Positions 15,255 to 23,963 of a DNA stretch of 33,079 bases are shown piece by piece. Source of the DNA: an uncultured Ectothiorhodospiraceae bacterium (GTDB lineage Bacteria > Pseudomonadota > Gammaproteobacteria > S012-40); assembly GCA_945787125.1 (NCBI GenBank), contig CALZHW010000023.1, forward strand, positions 1 to 33,079, given 5' to 3'. Every line of letters begins with the position of its first letter. Positions within the stretch are counted from its first letter, which is position 1. A model generated the notes under the pieces. That model was given only the letters and a program-made list of their open reading frames with translations, searched no databases and was not told where the DNA came from. A program made the position numbers and the translations under genes.

Positions 15255-15701
15255 ATGCTGCAAATAGGTAAACGACATCAACGTATCATTATCGCCCTGG
15301 CTATAATGTTCCTATTGGGACGTATAATGGGTCTGCATGCGCATGGACATATTGATTTGAAGCACGATCATAATACCCCTCTAGAATTCACTCAAACCCA
15401 CAATCACACACTGGAACACGCACATTTTGTAAGCCACATCAGTGATACGCATGACCACCTTGATAACAACCATGATGATCATGCAGGGAAAATCTTTGAA
15501 ATTGAGAATACGGCTATTGTAAAAAAACAATTCAACAATCTGGATTTAACCTTAGTATTGCTATTCATAGCTGTACTTATCGCCTGGTTCAGGCCACGCC
15601 GCATCAAAAGCACACGCACTTGTCGCACTTTCAGCATTCCCTTTCCCAAAAAACAATACTTAAAACACCAGCCACTTCGCGCCCCACCTTTATTAGTTTA
15701 G
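15255..15701 (+). CDS. Histidine-rich membrane protein of the metal-efflux cluster
   Basis: The 148-residue protein starts with ATG at 15255. A hydrophobic segment (about 10-26) is followed by a region rich in His and Asp (about 28-78, including HDHLDNNHDDHAG), which probably faces the periplasm and binds Zn, Co, Cd or Cu ions. A second hydrophobic segment (about 96-112) leads to a basic tail ending LRAPPLLV. Small proteins with this tail often precede czc/cus-type efflux operons. A role as a metal sequestering or sensing protein is an inference. There is no strong SD. It lies 200 bases before the czcC-like gene on the same strand. Confidence 0.75.
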   Translation: MLQIGKRHQRIIIALAIMFLLGRIMGLHAHGHIDLKHDHNTPLEFTQTHNHTLEHAHFVSHISDTHDHLDNNHDDHAGKIFEIENTAIVKKQFNNLDLTLVLLFIAVLIAWFRPRRIKSTRTCRTFSIPFPKKQYLKHQPLRAPPLLV

Positions 15702-15900
15702 TTGAAATTTTCGTTCCGCATATTTTAGTTCACTGAACTTATTCTTTGAATAATTTCATACACGTTCCTAATACTTGCTGCACGATTTGATCGGCTATAA
15801 CAATTCGTAGGAAATAATAATCTCATAAGCCAGGAGCGTCGCGTACGCCGTGTCCGGTTTAAAAATCAATGCAACATGACAAATATTGGAATTATTTTAT

Positions 15901-17184
15901 ATGTTAGATAGTAGATTAAAAGCAGTAATTAGTGCTGTATTTTTGCTGGGAGGCATCATAGCACCGCTACAGGCAGAAGAAAATAACCGCCAGCACTCGC
16001 TATCTTATACGCTGCAGCAAGCCATAGATCGAGCCATGACGCACAACCCGAAACTGACGATAAACCGCTATCAATTGGAAAGTGCCGATAGCTTGATATC
16101 GCAAAGTAAACGTCTGCCAAACCCTAATTTATCCATTCGGCAAGAAAATTTTGCAGGCAATGCGACGGAAGATACTCAGCAATCCTTTATAGTTGCACAA
16201 CCCATTGAATTATTTGGCCAGCGAAAGGCACGAATTGGCGCAGCAGTTACACAACAGCAACTTTCTCAACTCGAAACTAGTTTGTCGCAAGCTCAGTTAC
16301 TGAATGCTGTCACAGCAGAGTTCTATCGTGTGCTGGGGTCATACGAAGAGCATATACTCACCGAGGAAAGTATTCGTGTCAGCCAAGAACTAACCGACAT
16401 AGTTGCCAGCAAAAGTGCCGCTGGCAAAGTCTCACCGGTTGAATTAAGCCGAGCGAAAATTTTACTCTCAAAAGCAAAGATAAGCGCTGCCAGAGCAGAG
16501 TTGCATCACCATGAAACTGAACGACGATTAGCGATATTATTAGGCTTTGAAGAAGATACCGCCTTTACCGTTCAAGGAAATTTAAACCAGATATCGCCCC
16601 TTCCCGATCTTGAAAAATTACTTGAACGTTTGAAAAAATCACCCCATTTAAAAAAACAAACGATCAACACCGACATCCAAAAATCTATACTTGCAGAACA
16701 AAAGTCTCGAGCATGGCCAGACATGTCAATTTATTTTGGCATAAACCGGTTTCAACAAGCTGATACCTATGCTTATCAAGCAGGATTGACGATCGATGTT
16801 CCCTTTTTCAATCGTAACCAAGGCAACATCCAGTCAGCTATTAGTCAAATCGCCAAAACACGCGCCGAATATGACTCGGAATGGCTGAACTCCAGTCATC
16901 AATTGAGAGATGCTTTTGAAACCATGATGACCACCCATGAACATGTTGTGATGCTGCAAAACGAAATTGTGCCCGGCAGTCAACAAATATTGCAAACCCA
17001 GCGTAGCGCTTACGAAAACGGCAAGCTATCGCTCTACGAAGTACTGGATGCGCAGCAAAACTGGCTAGAGAGTAAGGGCCAAACCATCGATGCACTGATT
17101 AGTTTTCATGTTGCCAGAAGCCTGATCGGCGATATTCTTGGCGAGTCAATTTTTCACAATCCTTTAACCGAGGTAACACCATGA
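15901..17184 (+). CDS. Outer-membrane efflux channel, CzcC-like (TolC family)
   Basis: I prefer ATG 15901 to the in-frame TTG 15886; the protein then has 427 residues and a signal peptide ending PLQA. It carries two outer-membrane-efflux repeats, each with long coiled-coil helices: SYTLQQAIDRAMTHNPKL begins the first, and LKKSPHLKKQTI the second. YENGKLSLYEVLDAQQNWLES near the C-terminus is the typical second-repeat signature. It forms the trimeric exit duct of a tripartite pump. The stop overlaps the next ATG (ATGA). A weak candidate promoter lies upstream, TTGAAT at 15746 and TAATAC at 15769, 17 bases apart. Confidence 0.92.
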   Translation: MLDSRLKAVISAVFLLGGIIAPLQAEENNRQHSLSYTLQQAIDRAMTHNPKLTINRYQLESADSLISQSKRLPNPNLSIRQENFAGNATEDTQQSFIVAQPIELFGQRKARIGAAVTQQQLSQLETSLSQAQLLNAVTAEFYRVLGSYEEHILTEESIRVSQELTDIVASKSAAGKVSPVELSRAKILLSKAKISAARAELHHHETERRLAILLGFEEDTAFTVQGNLNQISPLPDLEKLLERLKKSPHLKKQTINTDIQKSILAEQKSRAWPDMSIYFGINRFQQADTYAYQAGLTIDVPFFNRNQGNIQSAISQIAKTRAEYDSEWLNSSHQLRDAFETMMTTHEHVVMLQNEIVPGSQQILQTQRSAYENGKLSLYEVLDAQQNWLESKGQTIDALISFHVARSLIGDILGESIFHNPLTEVTP

Positions 17185-18692
17185 CATTGCGCAAACCCTT
17201 ATTGATAGCAGCGATAATTGTCATCGGACTTATTGCAGCCTGGGGAATTTATCATTTATCACCCAGCACTGAACACACCGATGACCACCATACAGAAGCT
17301 GATGGTGATCATGACGATCACGCAGAAGAAACCGCACGCGGCCCCCATGGCGGCTGGTTGTTAGGCCATGACTTTCAGCTCGAGATAAAGATATTTGAAG
17401 ACGGCATTCCGCCGGAGTTTCGGGTATTTGGTTTTAACAAGCAACAAGCTTTAGAACCCGAAGATTTTGACGTTTCAATACAAGTCATTCGATTAGGCGT
17501 GCCCGTGGAACATGTGAAATTCACCGCTAAGCAAGATTACCAGCTTGGCGACCAGGAAATCTATGAGCCGCATTCGTTTTTATTAAAAGTTAACGGCACT
17601 TTTCAAGGAAAAACGCATACTTGGGAGATAGAACAACTGGAAGGTCGAATCACTTTGACGGAGAAAAACGCAAAAGCAGCCGGCGTTATAACCGAGATTG
17701 CCGGGCCACGCGAAATCATTCCAATCCTCAGCTTTCCGGGTGAAATTGATTTTAACCGCGACCAATTAACCCATGTCGTACCCAGGCTACCAGGAGTGGT
17801 CACGGCGGTATACAAAAAACAAGGTGAGTTGGTTAAAAAAGGTGAGCTGCTCGCCGTCATTGAAAGCCGGGAGCTTACCCGTTTAAAAGGCGACTACCAA
17901 GCGGCTGTACGTAGATTGGAACTGGTTCAAGCGAATTATCAGCGAGAGAGCAAGCTGTGGAAAGAGAAAAAAACCTCTGAACAAGAATTCCTCACCGCCA
18001 GGCAAGCTTTTCAGGAAGCGGAAATCACCCGTGATACTGCTTGGCAACAATTACAGGCACTGGGTTATTCGAAAAAACAATTACAGGCACAATTGAAAAA
18101 TAATGCTAATTTTACTCGACTCGAAATTCGCGCACCTATCGAAGGAACAATTATTGAAAAACATATTTCTCTCGGTGAGGTCGTTCAGGCAGATACGCAA
18201 ATATTTATGCTTGCTGATATATCAACGTTGTGGGTCAACATGACCATACATGCTCAGTTTCTACGTCAGATACATTTGAATCAACAGGTAAATGTGATTT
18301 CAACCCCGTTAGGTTTAAACACTGAAGCGAAGATCAACTTTATTGGCGCACGATTCAATAGTGCAACCCAATCCGTTTCTGGCCGAGTAGAAATAGACAA
18401 TAAAGAAGGTTTTTGGCGACCGGGATTATTTGTCACTGTGCAAGCAAACTTAACCGCAAAGCAAGTACCCATTGCCGTGCGTAAAGAGGCTATCCAAACA
18501 TTTCGTGACTGGAATGTCATCTTCGCTCGCTTCGGTGAACAATTTGAAATTCGCCCCATTGAGCTGGGCTTAAGTGACGGTGAATGGGTGGAAGTCATGA
18601 GTGGTTTAATTCCTAACCAACCTTATGCGACAAAAAACAGTTATTTGATTAAAGCCGATATTGGCAAGGCCGGCGCAAGCCATGATCACTAA
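17181..18692 (+). CDS. RND efflux periplasmic adaptor, CzcB-like
   Basis: The 503-residue protein starts with an ATG overlapping the czcC-like stop. Residues 6-26 are a membrane anchor. A His/Asp-rich segment follows (about 31-50, e.g. DGDHDDHAEE), likely to bind metal, and then an N-terminal domain starting RGPHGGWLL, as in CzcB-type adaptors. The two lipoyl half-motifs (PGVVTAVYKKQGELVKKGEL near 197-220; IRAPIEGTIIEKHISLGE near 315-332) enclose a helical hairpin. Beta-barrel and membrane-proximal domains complete it. It joins the inner-membrane pump to the outer channel and may deliver ions. The C-terminus also ends in His residues (SHDH). Confidence 0.93.
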   Translation: MTLRKPLLIAAIIVIGLIAAWGIYHLSPSTEHTDDHHTEADGDHDDHAEETARGPHGGWLLGHDFQLEIKIFEDGIPPEFRVFGFNKQQALEPEDFDVSIQVIRLGVPVEHVKFTAKQDYQLGDQEIYEPHSFLLKVNGTFQGKTHTWEIEQLEGRITLTEKNAKAAGVITEIAGPREIIPILSFPGEIDFNRDQLTHVVPRLPGVVTAVYKKQGELVKKGELLAVIESRELTRLKGDYQAAVRRLELVQANYQRESKLWKEKKTSEQEFLTARQAFQEAEITRDTAWQQLQALGYSKKQLQAQLKNNANFTRLEIRAPIEGTIIEKHISLGEVVQADTQIFMLADISTLWVNMTIHAQFLRQIHLNQQVNVISTPLGLNTEAKINFIGARFNSATQSVSGRVEIDNKEGFWRPGLFVTVQANLTAKQVPIAVRKEAIQTFRDWNVIFARFGEQFEIRPIELGLSDGEWVEVMSGLIPNQPYATKNSYLIKADIGKAGASHDH

Positions 18693-18703
18693 GGAGCGGA
18701 GTC

Positions 18704-21700
18704 ATGTTTGAAAAAATAATTCTATTTTCGATTAAACAAGCCTGGTTAATCCTGCTTGCAGTCATCGCTATTGCTCTGCTTGGTGTTTATAACTATCAGC
18801 GTTTGCCGATTGATGCTGTACCAGATATTACCAACGTCCAAGTTCAAATCAATACCGAGGCGGCCGGTTATTCACCACTGGAAGTTGAACAGCGCATCAC
18901 CTTCCCCATAGAGACTGTTATGGCGGGACTGCCTGAGCTGGACTATAACCGCTCCCTCTCGCGGTATGGTTTATCTCAAGTTACCGTGGTGTTTAAAGAA
19001 GGCACTGATATCTATTTTGCCCGGCAACTGGTGAATGAGCGCATTCAAGAAGCCAAGGGGAGTTTACCACCGGGTATTGAACCACGTATGGGGCCAATTT
19101 CCACCGGGCTCGGTGAAATTTTCATGTGGACGGTGGAAGCAGAGGCAAACGCCAAAAAACCGGACGGATCAGCTTATACTCCTGCGGACTTACGCGAATT
19201 GCAAGACTGGGTGATTAAACCACAATTACGCAATGTACCGGGTGTAACAGAAGTCAATACCATTGGCGGTTACAAAAAACAATTTCATGTGGCACCTGAC
19301 CCACAAAAACTGATCGCTCACCAACTTAGCTTTGATGATGTTACCCAGGCATTACTGCTCAACAATGAAAATGTTGGTGCTGGTTATATCGAGCGCAGCG
19401 GTGAAATGTACCTGGTTCGCACACCAGGTCAAGTCAAATCTATTGAGGAAATTAGGAACATTGTTATTAAACAAGGCGATGGCATACCGGTTTACATAAA
19501 AGACGTCGCTGATGTTTTGCTGGGTAAAGAATTGCGTTCCGGCGCAGCGACACAAAATGGTAAGGAAGTGGTATTAGGTACGGTTTTCATGCTGATGGGC
19601 GAAAACAGCCGGGCAGTCGCCAGTCGTGTCGCGGATAAAATGCGGGAGGTGAACACCACTCTACCTCCAGGCATCGTGGCAAACACGGTTTATGATCGAA
19701 CCGTATTGGTGGAAAAGACCATTGAGACTGTTAAAAATAATTTGCTCGAAGGTGCCATTCTGGTCATCGTGGTTTTATTCGTTTTTCTTGGCAACATCCG
19801 CGCTGCGCTACTAGTCGCATTGATTATTCCGCTTTCCATGTTATTTACAATGACCGGCATGGTGACCAATCGCGTCAGCGCTAATCTCATGAGTCTTGGT
19901 GCGTTGGACTTTGGCATTATTGTAGATGGTGCCGTGGTAATCGTTGAAAACTGTGTTCGGCGTCTCGCCCAGGCGCAGCAAGAAAAAGGCCGTTTGCTGA
20001 CGCGAGCTGAACGAATGCAAGTCACCTTTGAGGCCTCCAAAGAAGTACGTCGTACCCTGCTTTATGGTCAACTTATTATTATGGCCGTTTACATACCCAT
20101 ATTTGCATTGACCGGTGTTGAAGGCAAAATGTTTTCCCCAATGGCCTTTACCGTTGTCACCGCATTAATTGCAGCAGCCATATTTTCTGTCACATTCATT
20201 CCCGCCGGCGTTGCGTTATTTGTCAGCGGCAATGTGAGTCACAAAGAAAATAAAATTCTCAGCTTGAGTAAACGTGCTTATGCGCCTTTATTGAGATGGA
20301 CCATAAAGCAACAAGCCATCGTTATTACCGTTGCAGGTGTTATTGTTGTGCTCAGTTTATTGTTAAGTACGCGCATGGGTAGTGAATTTATTCCCACGCT
20401 TGACGAGGGTGATATCGCGTTACATGCCCTGCGCATACCGGGTACCAGCCTCACCCAGGCGGTTGATATGCAATATGTGCTTGAGAAAAAAATTCAACAA
20501 CTTGCAGAAGTTGAAACGGTATTTGCAAAAATTGGCACCGCAGAGGTCGCCACGGATCCCATGCCACCGCATGTCGCTGATAATTTTGTCATTTTAAAAC
20601 CGCGAGATGAATGGCCCGACCCGAACCGCAGTAAAACTGACCTCGTCACGGAAATGCAAGAATTAGCATTTGAAGTACCGGGTAATAATTACGAATTTAC
20701 CCAACCCATACAAATGCGTTTCAATGAATTACTCTCAGGCGTACGAGCAGATGTCGCCGTTAAGGTGTTTGGTGATGATCAAGAAATATTGCTCGAAACC
20801 GCCGAATCCATTGCAGAGGCATTAGAAAAAATTCCCGGTGCCGCTGATGTGCAGGTTGAGCAAGTGACCGGTTTACCTGTGTTGACGTTTGATATACGTC
20901 GCGAGGATCTTGCGCGATATGGCCTTAATGTGTCTGAAGTTCAATCCTTAATTCAGCTCGCTATTGCCGGCTTGCAAGTCGGACAAATCTATGACGGCGA
21001 CAGGCGTTTTGATCTTGTGGTTCGTCTGCCTGAATCACTGCGGGAAAATTTCGACGATCTCAAACATCTACCGCTGCACATACCCGGTAATCACGAAGGC
21101 GCAAGCAGTTATATTCCGCTCAGCGCCGTAGCGGATGCAACAATCAGCTTAGGTCCCAACCAGATTAGCCGAGAGAATGGTAAACGACGTGTGGTTGTCA
21201 CCGCCAATGTGCGTGACCGAGATTTAGGCTCTTTTGTCAACGAAGCAAAAAACACACTGTCGCAAAATATCGCTATTCCGCAAGGTTACTGGATAGCGTG
21301 GGGTGGACAATTTGAGCAATTAATATCAGCCGCAAATCGTTTAAAAATCGTTGTACCTATCGCCTTATTAATCGTTTTCCTACTGCTATATTCGACTTTC
21401 GGTAATATCAAAGATGGTCTACTGGTATTTACCGGTGTGCCATTTGCGCTAACGGGTGGCTTACTAGCACTCTGGTTACGAGATATGCCTTTATCGATTT
21501 CTGCCGGTGTCGGATTCATTGCGCTCTCGGGGGTTGCGGTATTAAATGGTTTGGTTATGGTTGCCTTTATTCGCAAACTTCAGCACGACGGAATGCGCTT
21601 AATTGACGCCGTATATGAAGGCGCGCTCACCAGACTGCGGCCAGTATTAATGACCGCCTTGGTTGCTGCATTAGGTTTTGTTCCCATGGCCATTGCAACC

Positions 21701-21853
21701 GGCACGGGGGCGGAAGTGCAACGCCCACTGGCCACTGTAGTTATTGGAGGCATTATTTCATCAACAATACTAACGTTGCTTGTCTTGCCGAGTCTGTATT
21801 TATTGGTAAACCGTCATTTCAAGCGAGAGCTCGATATTAATCGGCAAACTTAA
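18704..21853 (+). CDS. Heavy-metal RND efflux pump, CzcA-like (HME family)
   Basis: The 1049-residue inner-membrane pump exports divalent cations with the proton gradient. ATG 18704 follows AAGGAGCGG. In the fourth membrane helix it has DFGIIVDGAVVIVEN, so the acidic residues are D402, D408 and E415, as numbered in CzcA. This signature marks the Co/Zn/Cd (CzcA) group; Cu/Ag pumps (CusA) have a different motif lacking this pattern. Other family marks are LPIDAVPDITNVQVQI near the start, the DEGDIALHALRIPGTS loop, and RNVPGVTEVNTIGG. Twelve helices are expected. The ends are complete. It is the third gene of the operon, 11 bases after czcB. The exact metal is inferred, not shown. Confidence 0.95.
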   Translation: MFEKIILFSIKQAWLILLAVIAIALLGVYNYQRLPIDAVPDITNVQVQINTEAAGYSPLEVEQRITFPIETVMAGLPELDYNRSLSRYGLSQVTVVFKEGTDIYFARQLVNERIQEAKGSLPPGIEPRMGPISTGLGEIFMWTVEAEANAKKPDGSAYTPADLRELQDWVIKPQLRNVPGVTEVNTIGGYKKQFHVAPDPQKLIAHQLSFDDVTQALLLNNENVGAGYIERSGEMYLVRTPGQVKSIEEIRNIVIKQGDGIPVYIKDVADVLLGKELRSGAATQNGKEVVLGTVFMLMGENSRAVASRVADKMREVNTTLPPGIVANTVYDRTVLVEKTIETVKNNLLEGAILVIVVLFVFLGNIRAALLVALIIPLSMLFTMTGMVTNRVSANLMSLGALDFGIIVDGAVVIVENCVRRLAQAQQEKGRLLTRAERMQVTFEASKEVRRTLLYGQLIIMAVYIPIFALTGVEGKMFSPMAFTVVTALIAAAIFSVTFIPAGVALFVSGNVSHKENKILSLSKRAYAPLLRWTIKQQAIVITVAGVIVVLSLLLSTRMGSEFIPTLDEGDIALHALRIPGTSLTQAVDMQYVLEKKIQQLAEVETVFAKIGTAEVATDPMPPHVADNFVILKPRDEWPDPNRSKTDLVTEMQELAFEVPGNNYEFTQPIQMRFNELLSGVRADVAVKVFGDDQEILLETAESIAEALEKIPGAADVQVEQVTGLPVLTFDIRREDLARYGLNVSEVQSLIQLAIAGLQVGQIYDGDRRFDLVVRLPESLRENFDDLKHLPLHIPGNHEGASSYIPLSAVADATISLGPNQISRENGKRRVVVTANVRDRDLGSFVNEAKNTLSQNIAIPQGYWIAWGGQFEQLISAANRLKIVVPIALLIVFLLLYSTFGNIKDGLLVFTGVPFALTGGLLALWLRDMPLSISAGVGFIALSGVAVLNGLVMVAFIRKLQHDGMRLIDAVYEGALTRLRPVLMTALVAALGFVPMAIATGTGAEVQRPLATVVIGGIISSTILTLLVLPSLYLLVNRHFKRELDINRQT

Positions 21854-21888
21854 TCAACAAACATAGATCATAAAATATCAACATTTAT

Positions 21889-21930
21889 AGCGAGGTAGTG
21901 CGCGCGTTGGAAGGTGGCGCCGTTACGCGA
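21889..21930. repeat. Possible remnant of repeat family B
   Basis: GTTGGAAGGTGG and the bases after it resemble the reverse complement of the outer left end of family B copies (TGTTGGAAGGTGGTACGTTT). Only ~35 bp match and with differences, so this could be an old end fragment or chance. Confidence 0.3.
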
Positions 21931-21988
21931 AACTACAAAGTGAAATATGTTGATACTATTTGGCTTCTGATTGTCATATCATTTAATC

Positions 21989-22675
21989 ATGATTTATATA
22001 ATTATCGGAATATTCATATTTGCCCTGGTATTTGGCCCGCAGCTTTGGGCCAGATACACTTTCTCACGCTACAGCAAACCCATGGCACATTTTCCAGGCA
22101 ATGGCGGGGAACTTGCGCAACATTTAATCAAAGAGTTTGAGCTAGACGGGGTCAACGTTGAAATCACCGAAATCGGTGATCATTATAATCCGGAAAACAA
22201 AACCGTCGGTCTAATGGCTGACAACTATAACGGCAAATCACTGACAGCCATTGCTATTGCGGCACATGAAGTGGGTCATGCGATTCAACACGCACAAAAC
22301 CATCCTATGTTGGGGCTAAGAACCCGTCTGGTTAAATTCTCACAAATTGCTGAACGATTGAGCACACTGGCATTTATCGGAATACCTATTATCACGGCTA
22401 TAACCCGCGCACCGAGCGCTGGATTATTGATGTTTATTATTGCCATATCGAGTATGCTACTCGCTACTATTGTTCACCTGGTCACCCTGCCCGTTGAATG
22501 GGATGCCAGCTTTGGTAAAGCATTACCCATATTAAAAAAAGGTAACTATATAAACCAAAATGAACAACAAGCAGCGAACAAAATATTAAAAGCCGCCGCA
22601 TTCACCTATGTTGCCGGCTCTTTAGCAAGTTTACTCAACCTGGCCAGATGGGTTGCAATATTAAGGCGACGATAA
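21989..22675 (+). CDS. Membrane zinc metallopeptidase, YugP-like
   Basis: The frame opens at TTG 21971, but ATG 21989 gives the family-like N-terminal membrane helix (residues 1-18) and 228 residues. The zinc motif HEVGH is in AAHEVGHAIQHA (about 92-103), with the catalytic glutamate inside it. DNYNGKSLTAIAIAAHEVGH is the family's central block. Two more hydrophobic segments (about 128-165) and LPVEWDASFGKAL follow, the latter with the likely third zinc ligand E/D. This is the neutral zinc metallopeptidase family (YugP), membrane-bound; substrates are not known. The yfcH-like gene starts 2 bases after the stop, so the two are co-transcribed. No clear SD is visible. Confidence 0.88.
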   Translation: MIYIIIGIFIFALVFGPQLWARYTFSRYSKPMAHFPGNGGELAQHLIKEFELDGVNVEITEIGDHYNPENKTVGLMADNYNGKSLTAIAIAAHEVGHAIQHAQNHPMLGLRTRLVKFSQIAERLSTLAFIGIPIITAITRAPSAGLLMFIIAISSMLLATIVHLVTLPVEWDASFGKALPILKKGNYINQNEQQAANKILKAAAFTYVAGSLASLLNLARWVAILRRR

Positions 22676-22677
22676 AC

Positions 22678-23571
22678 ATGGACAATAATTTACTCATCAC
22701 TGGCGGCACAGGTTTTGTTGGTAGCGCCTTCATTGAAAAATATCACCCAGACTATAGACATATATATATTCTTACCCGCAAAAACCCCTCTTCACTCAAA
22801 CCTAAGCACAGCAATATAAGTTACATCAATGATTTCACGGAAATCACTCAAGTTATACACTCAGTGATTAATCTGGCTGGAGAGCCCATTGCGGATAAAC
22901 CCTGGACCAAAAAACGCAAACAAATATTACGCGATAGTCGCATAACACTTACCGAAAAACTGCTGGAATGGATAACAACACTGGAACAAAAACCCATGGT
23001 ACTGGTGAGTGGCTCCGCTATTGGTTACTATGGTGATCAAGGTGATAAAGAAGTTATCGAGACTAGCCCACCACACCAGGAATTTGCCCATGAATTATGC
23101 CGCGACTGGGAAGAAAGTGCATTGAAAGCAAACGACCTGGGTATACGCACCTGCGTTATACGCACAGGCATTGTCATTGGTAAGAATCAGGGTTTTATGA
23201 AAAAACTAGTGCCACCGTTCAAACTGGGCATTGGTATTTATTTTGGTAATGGCCAACACTGGATGTCATGGGTTCATGTGCAAGATCTTATCGCGATGAT
23301 TCAACACATGATAACACATGAACATAGCACCGGCGCGTATAACGCAGTGGCGCCCTATCCAATCACACATAAAGAATTCGCGCAGACTTTAGCGAGACAA
23401 CTTAAAACCCGACTTGTTCTTCCTTTCCCGGCTATTATCGCTAAAACTGTGTTTGGAGAAATGAGTGAGTTATTACTAACTGGTCAAAAGGTCATTCCGC
23501 AGCGATTCATCGAAGAAAACTTTTCTTTCAGCAACGAAAGAATACAAGGAGCCATCGCAATCAGTTTATAG
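22678..23571 (+). CDS. NAD(P)-binding epimerase-family protein (TIGR01777, YfcH-like)
   Basis: ATG 22678 gives 297 residues, the length of E. coli YfcH, and puts the nucleotide-binding loop at the N-terminus (ITGGTGFVGSAF). It is an extended short-chain dehydrogenase fold. INLAGEPIADKPWT, SGSAIGYYGDQG (with the Ser and the YxxxK-type region altered as usual in this family), RTGIVIG, the MSWVHVQDLI block and YNAVAPYPITHKEFA all match YfcH closely. The substrate is unknown. It overlaps nothing and lies 2 bases after the zinc peptidase gene. It converges with the T6SS genes. Confidence 0.93.
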   Translation: MDNNLLITGGTGFVGSAFIEKYHPDYRHIYILTRKNPSSLKPKHSNISYINDFTEITQVIHSVINLAGEPIADKPWTKKRKQILRDSRITLTEKLLEWITTLEQKPMVLVSGSAIGYYGDQGDKEVIETSPPHQEFAHELCRDWEESALKANDLGIRTCVIRTGIVIGKNQGFMKKLVPPFKLGIGIYFGNGQHWMSWVHVQDLIAMIQHMITHEHSTGAYNAVAPYPITHKEFAQTLARQLKTRLVLPFPAIIAKTVFGEMSELLLTGQKVIPQRFIEENFSFSNERIQGAIAISL

Positions 23572-23641
23572 CCCATACATAACTCACTCTCGTGTTTTTA
23601 GCACCTAGAGAGTTAACTGTTAAGCGTATTGTTTTTATAAC

Positions 23642-23902
23642 TCACGACTGATACTTTACAATCACTCCCAACACCACACCGTAATCATCATTGTGCTCAG
23701 GCACCCGGTAAAGCACCAGATCATTCGTCGCTAATTCAGGTAATATGCCAGCCGATGTTCGCAAAAAATAACAAGGATAAACAGCATGCATATCGAGTGA
23801 ATCTTGCACTAAAATCAAACCCTCTTGCATAATCTCAAGAACTTTAGCTTTACGTGTTTCATGAAATGATTGCTGTAATATATTATCGTGTTGAATATTC
23901 AT
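23642..23902 (-). CDS. Small VgrG-linked T6SS gene of unknown function
   Basis: The 86-residue protein starts with ATG at 23902, about 7 bases after GAGAGGAA, a good site. There is no signal peptide or membrane segment. It is rich in beta-type residues and ends DYGVVLGVIVKYQS. The layout (ARKAKVLEI-like first strand, central CYFLRTSAGI, closing VVLGVI strand) recalls small OB-like domains such as DUF6484 encoded after vgrG genes in other T6SS loci, but the similarity is loose. It is the last gene of this T6SS run, 61 bases after vgrG. It could be an adaptor or a small spike-associated protein. Confidence 0.7.
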   Translation of the reverse strand: MNIQHDNILQQSFHETRKAKVLEIMQEGLILVQDSLDMHAVYPCYFLRTSAGILPELATNDLVLYRVPEHNDDYGVVLGVIVKYQS

Positions 23903-23963
23903 TATATTCCTCTCAATCAGAGTTTTAACTTAACGAGGAGCCTGTGAGAAGTAACTTCCGGTT

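Noticed and set aside
18704..21853. Cu/Ag pump CusA
   Set aside because: The fourth-helix motif is DFG-DGA-VEN with D402, D408 and E415, the Co/Zn/Cd type.
23590..23625. Terminator between the yfcH-like gene and the small T6SS gene
   Set aside because: CTCTC and GAGAG can pair across a long loop, but the stem is short and no T-tract follows closely.
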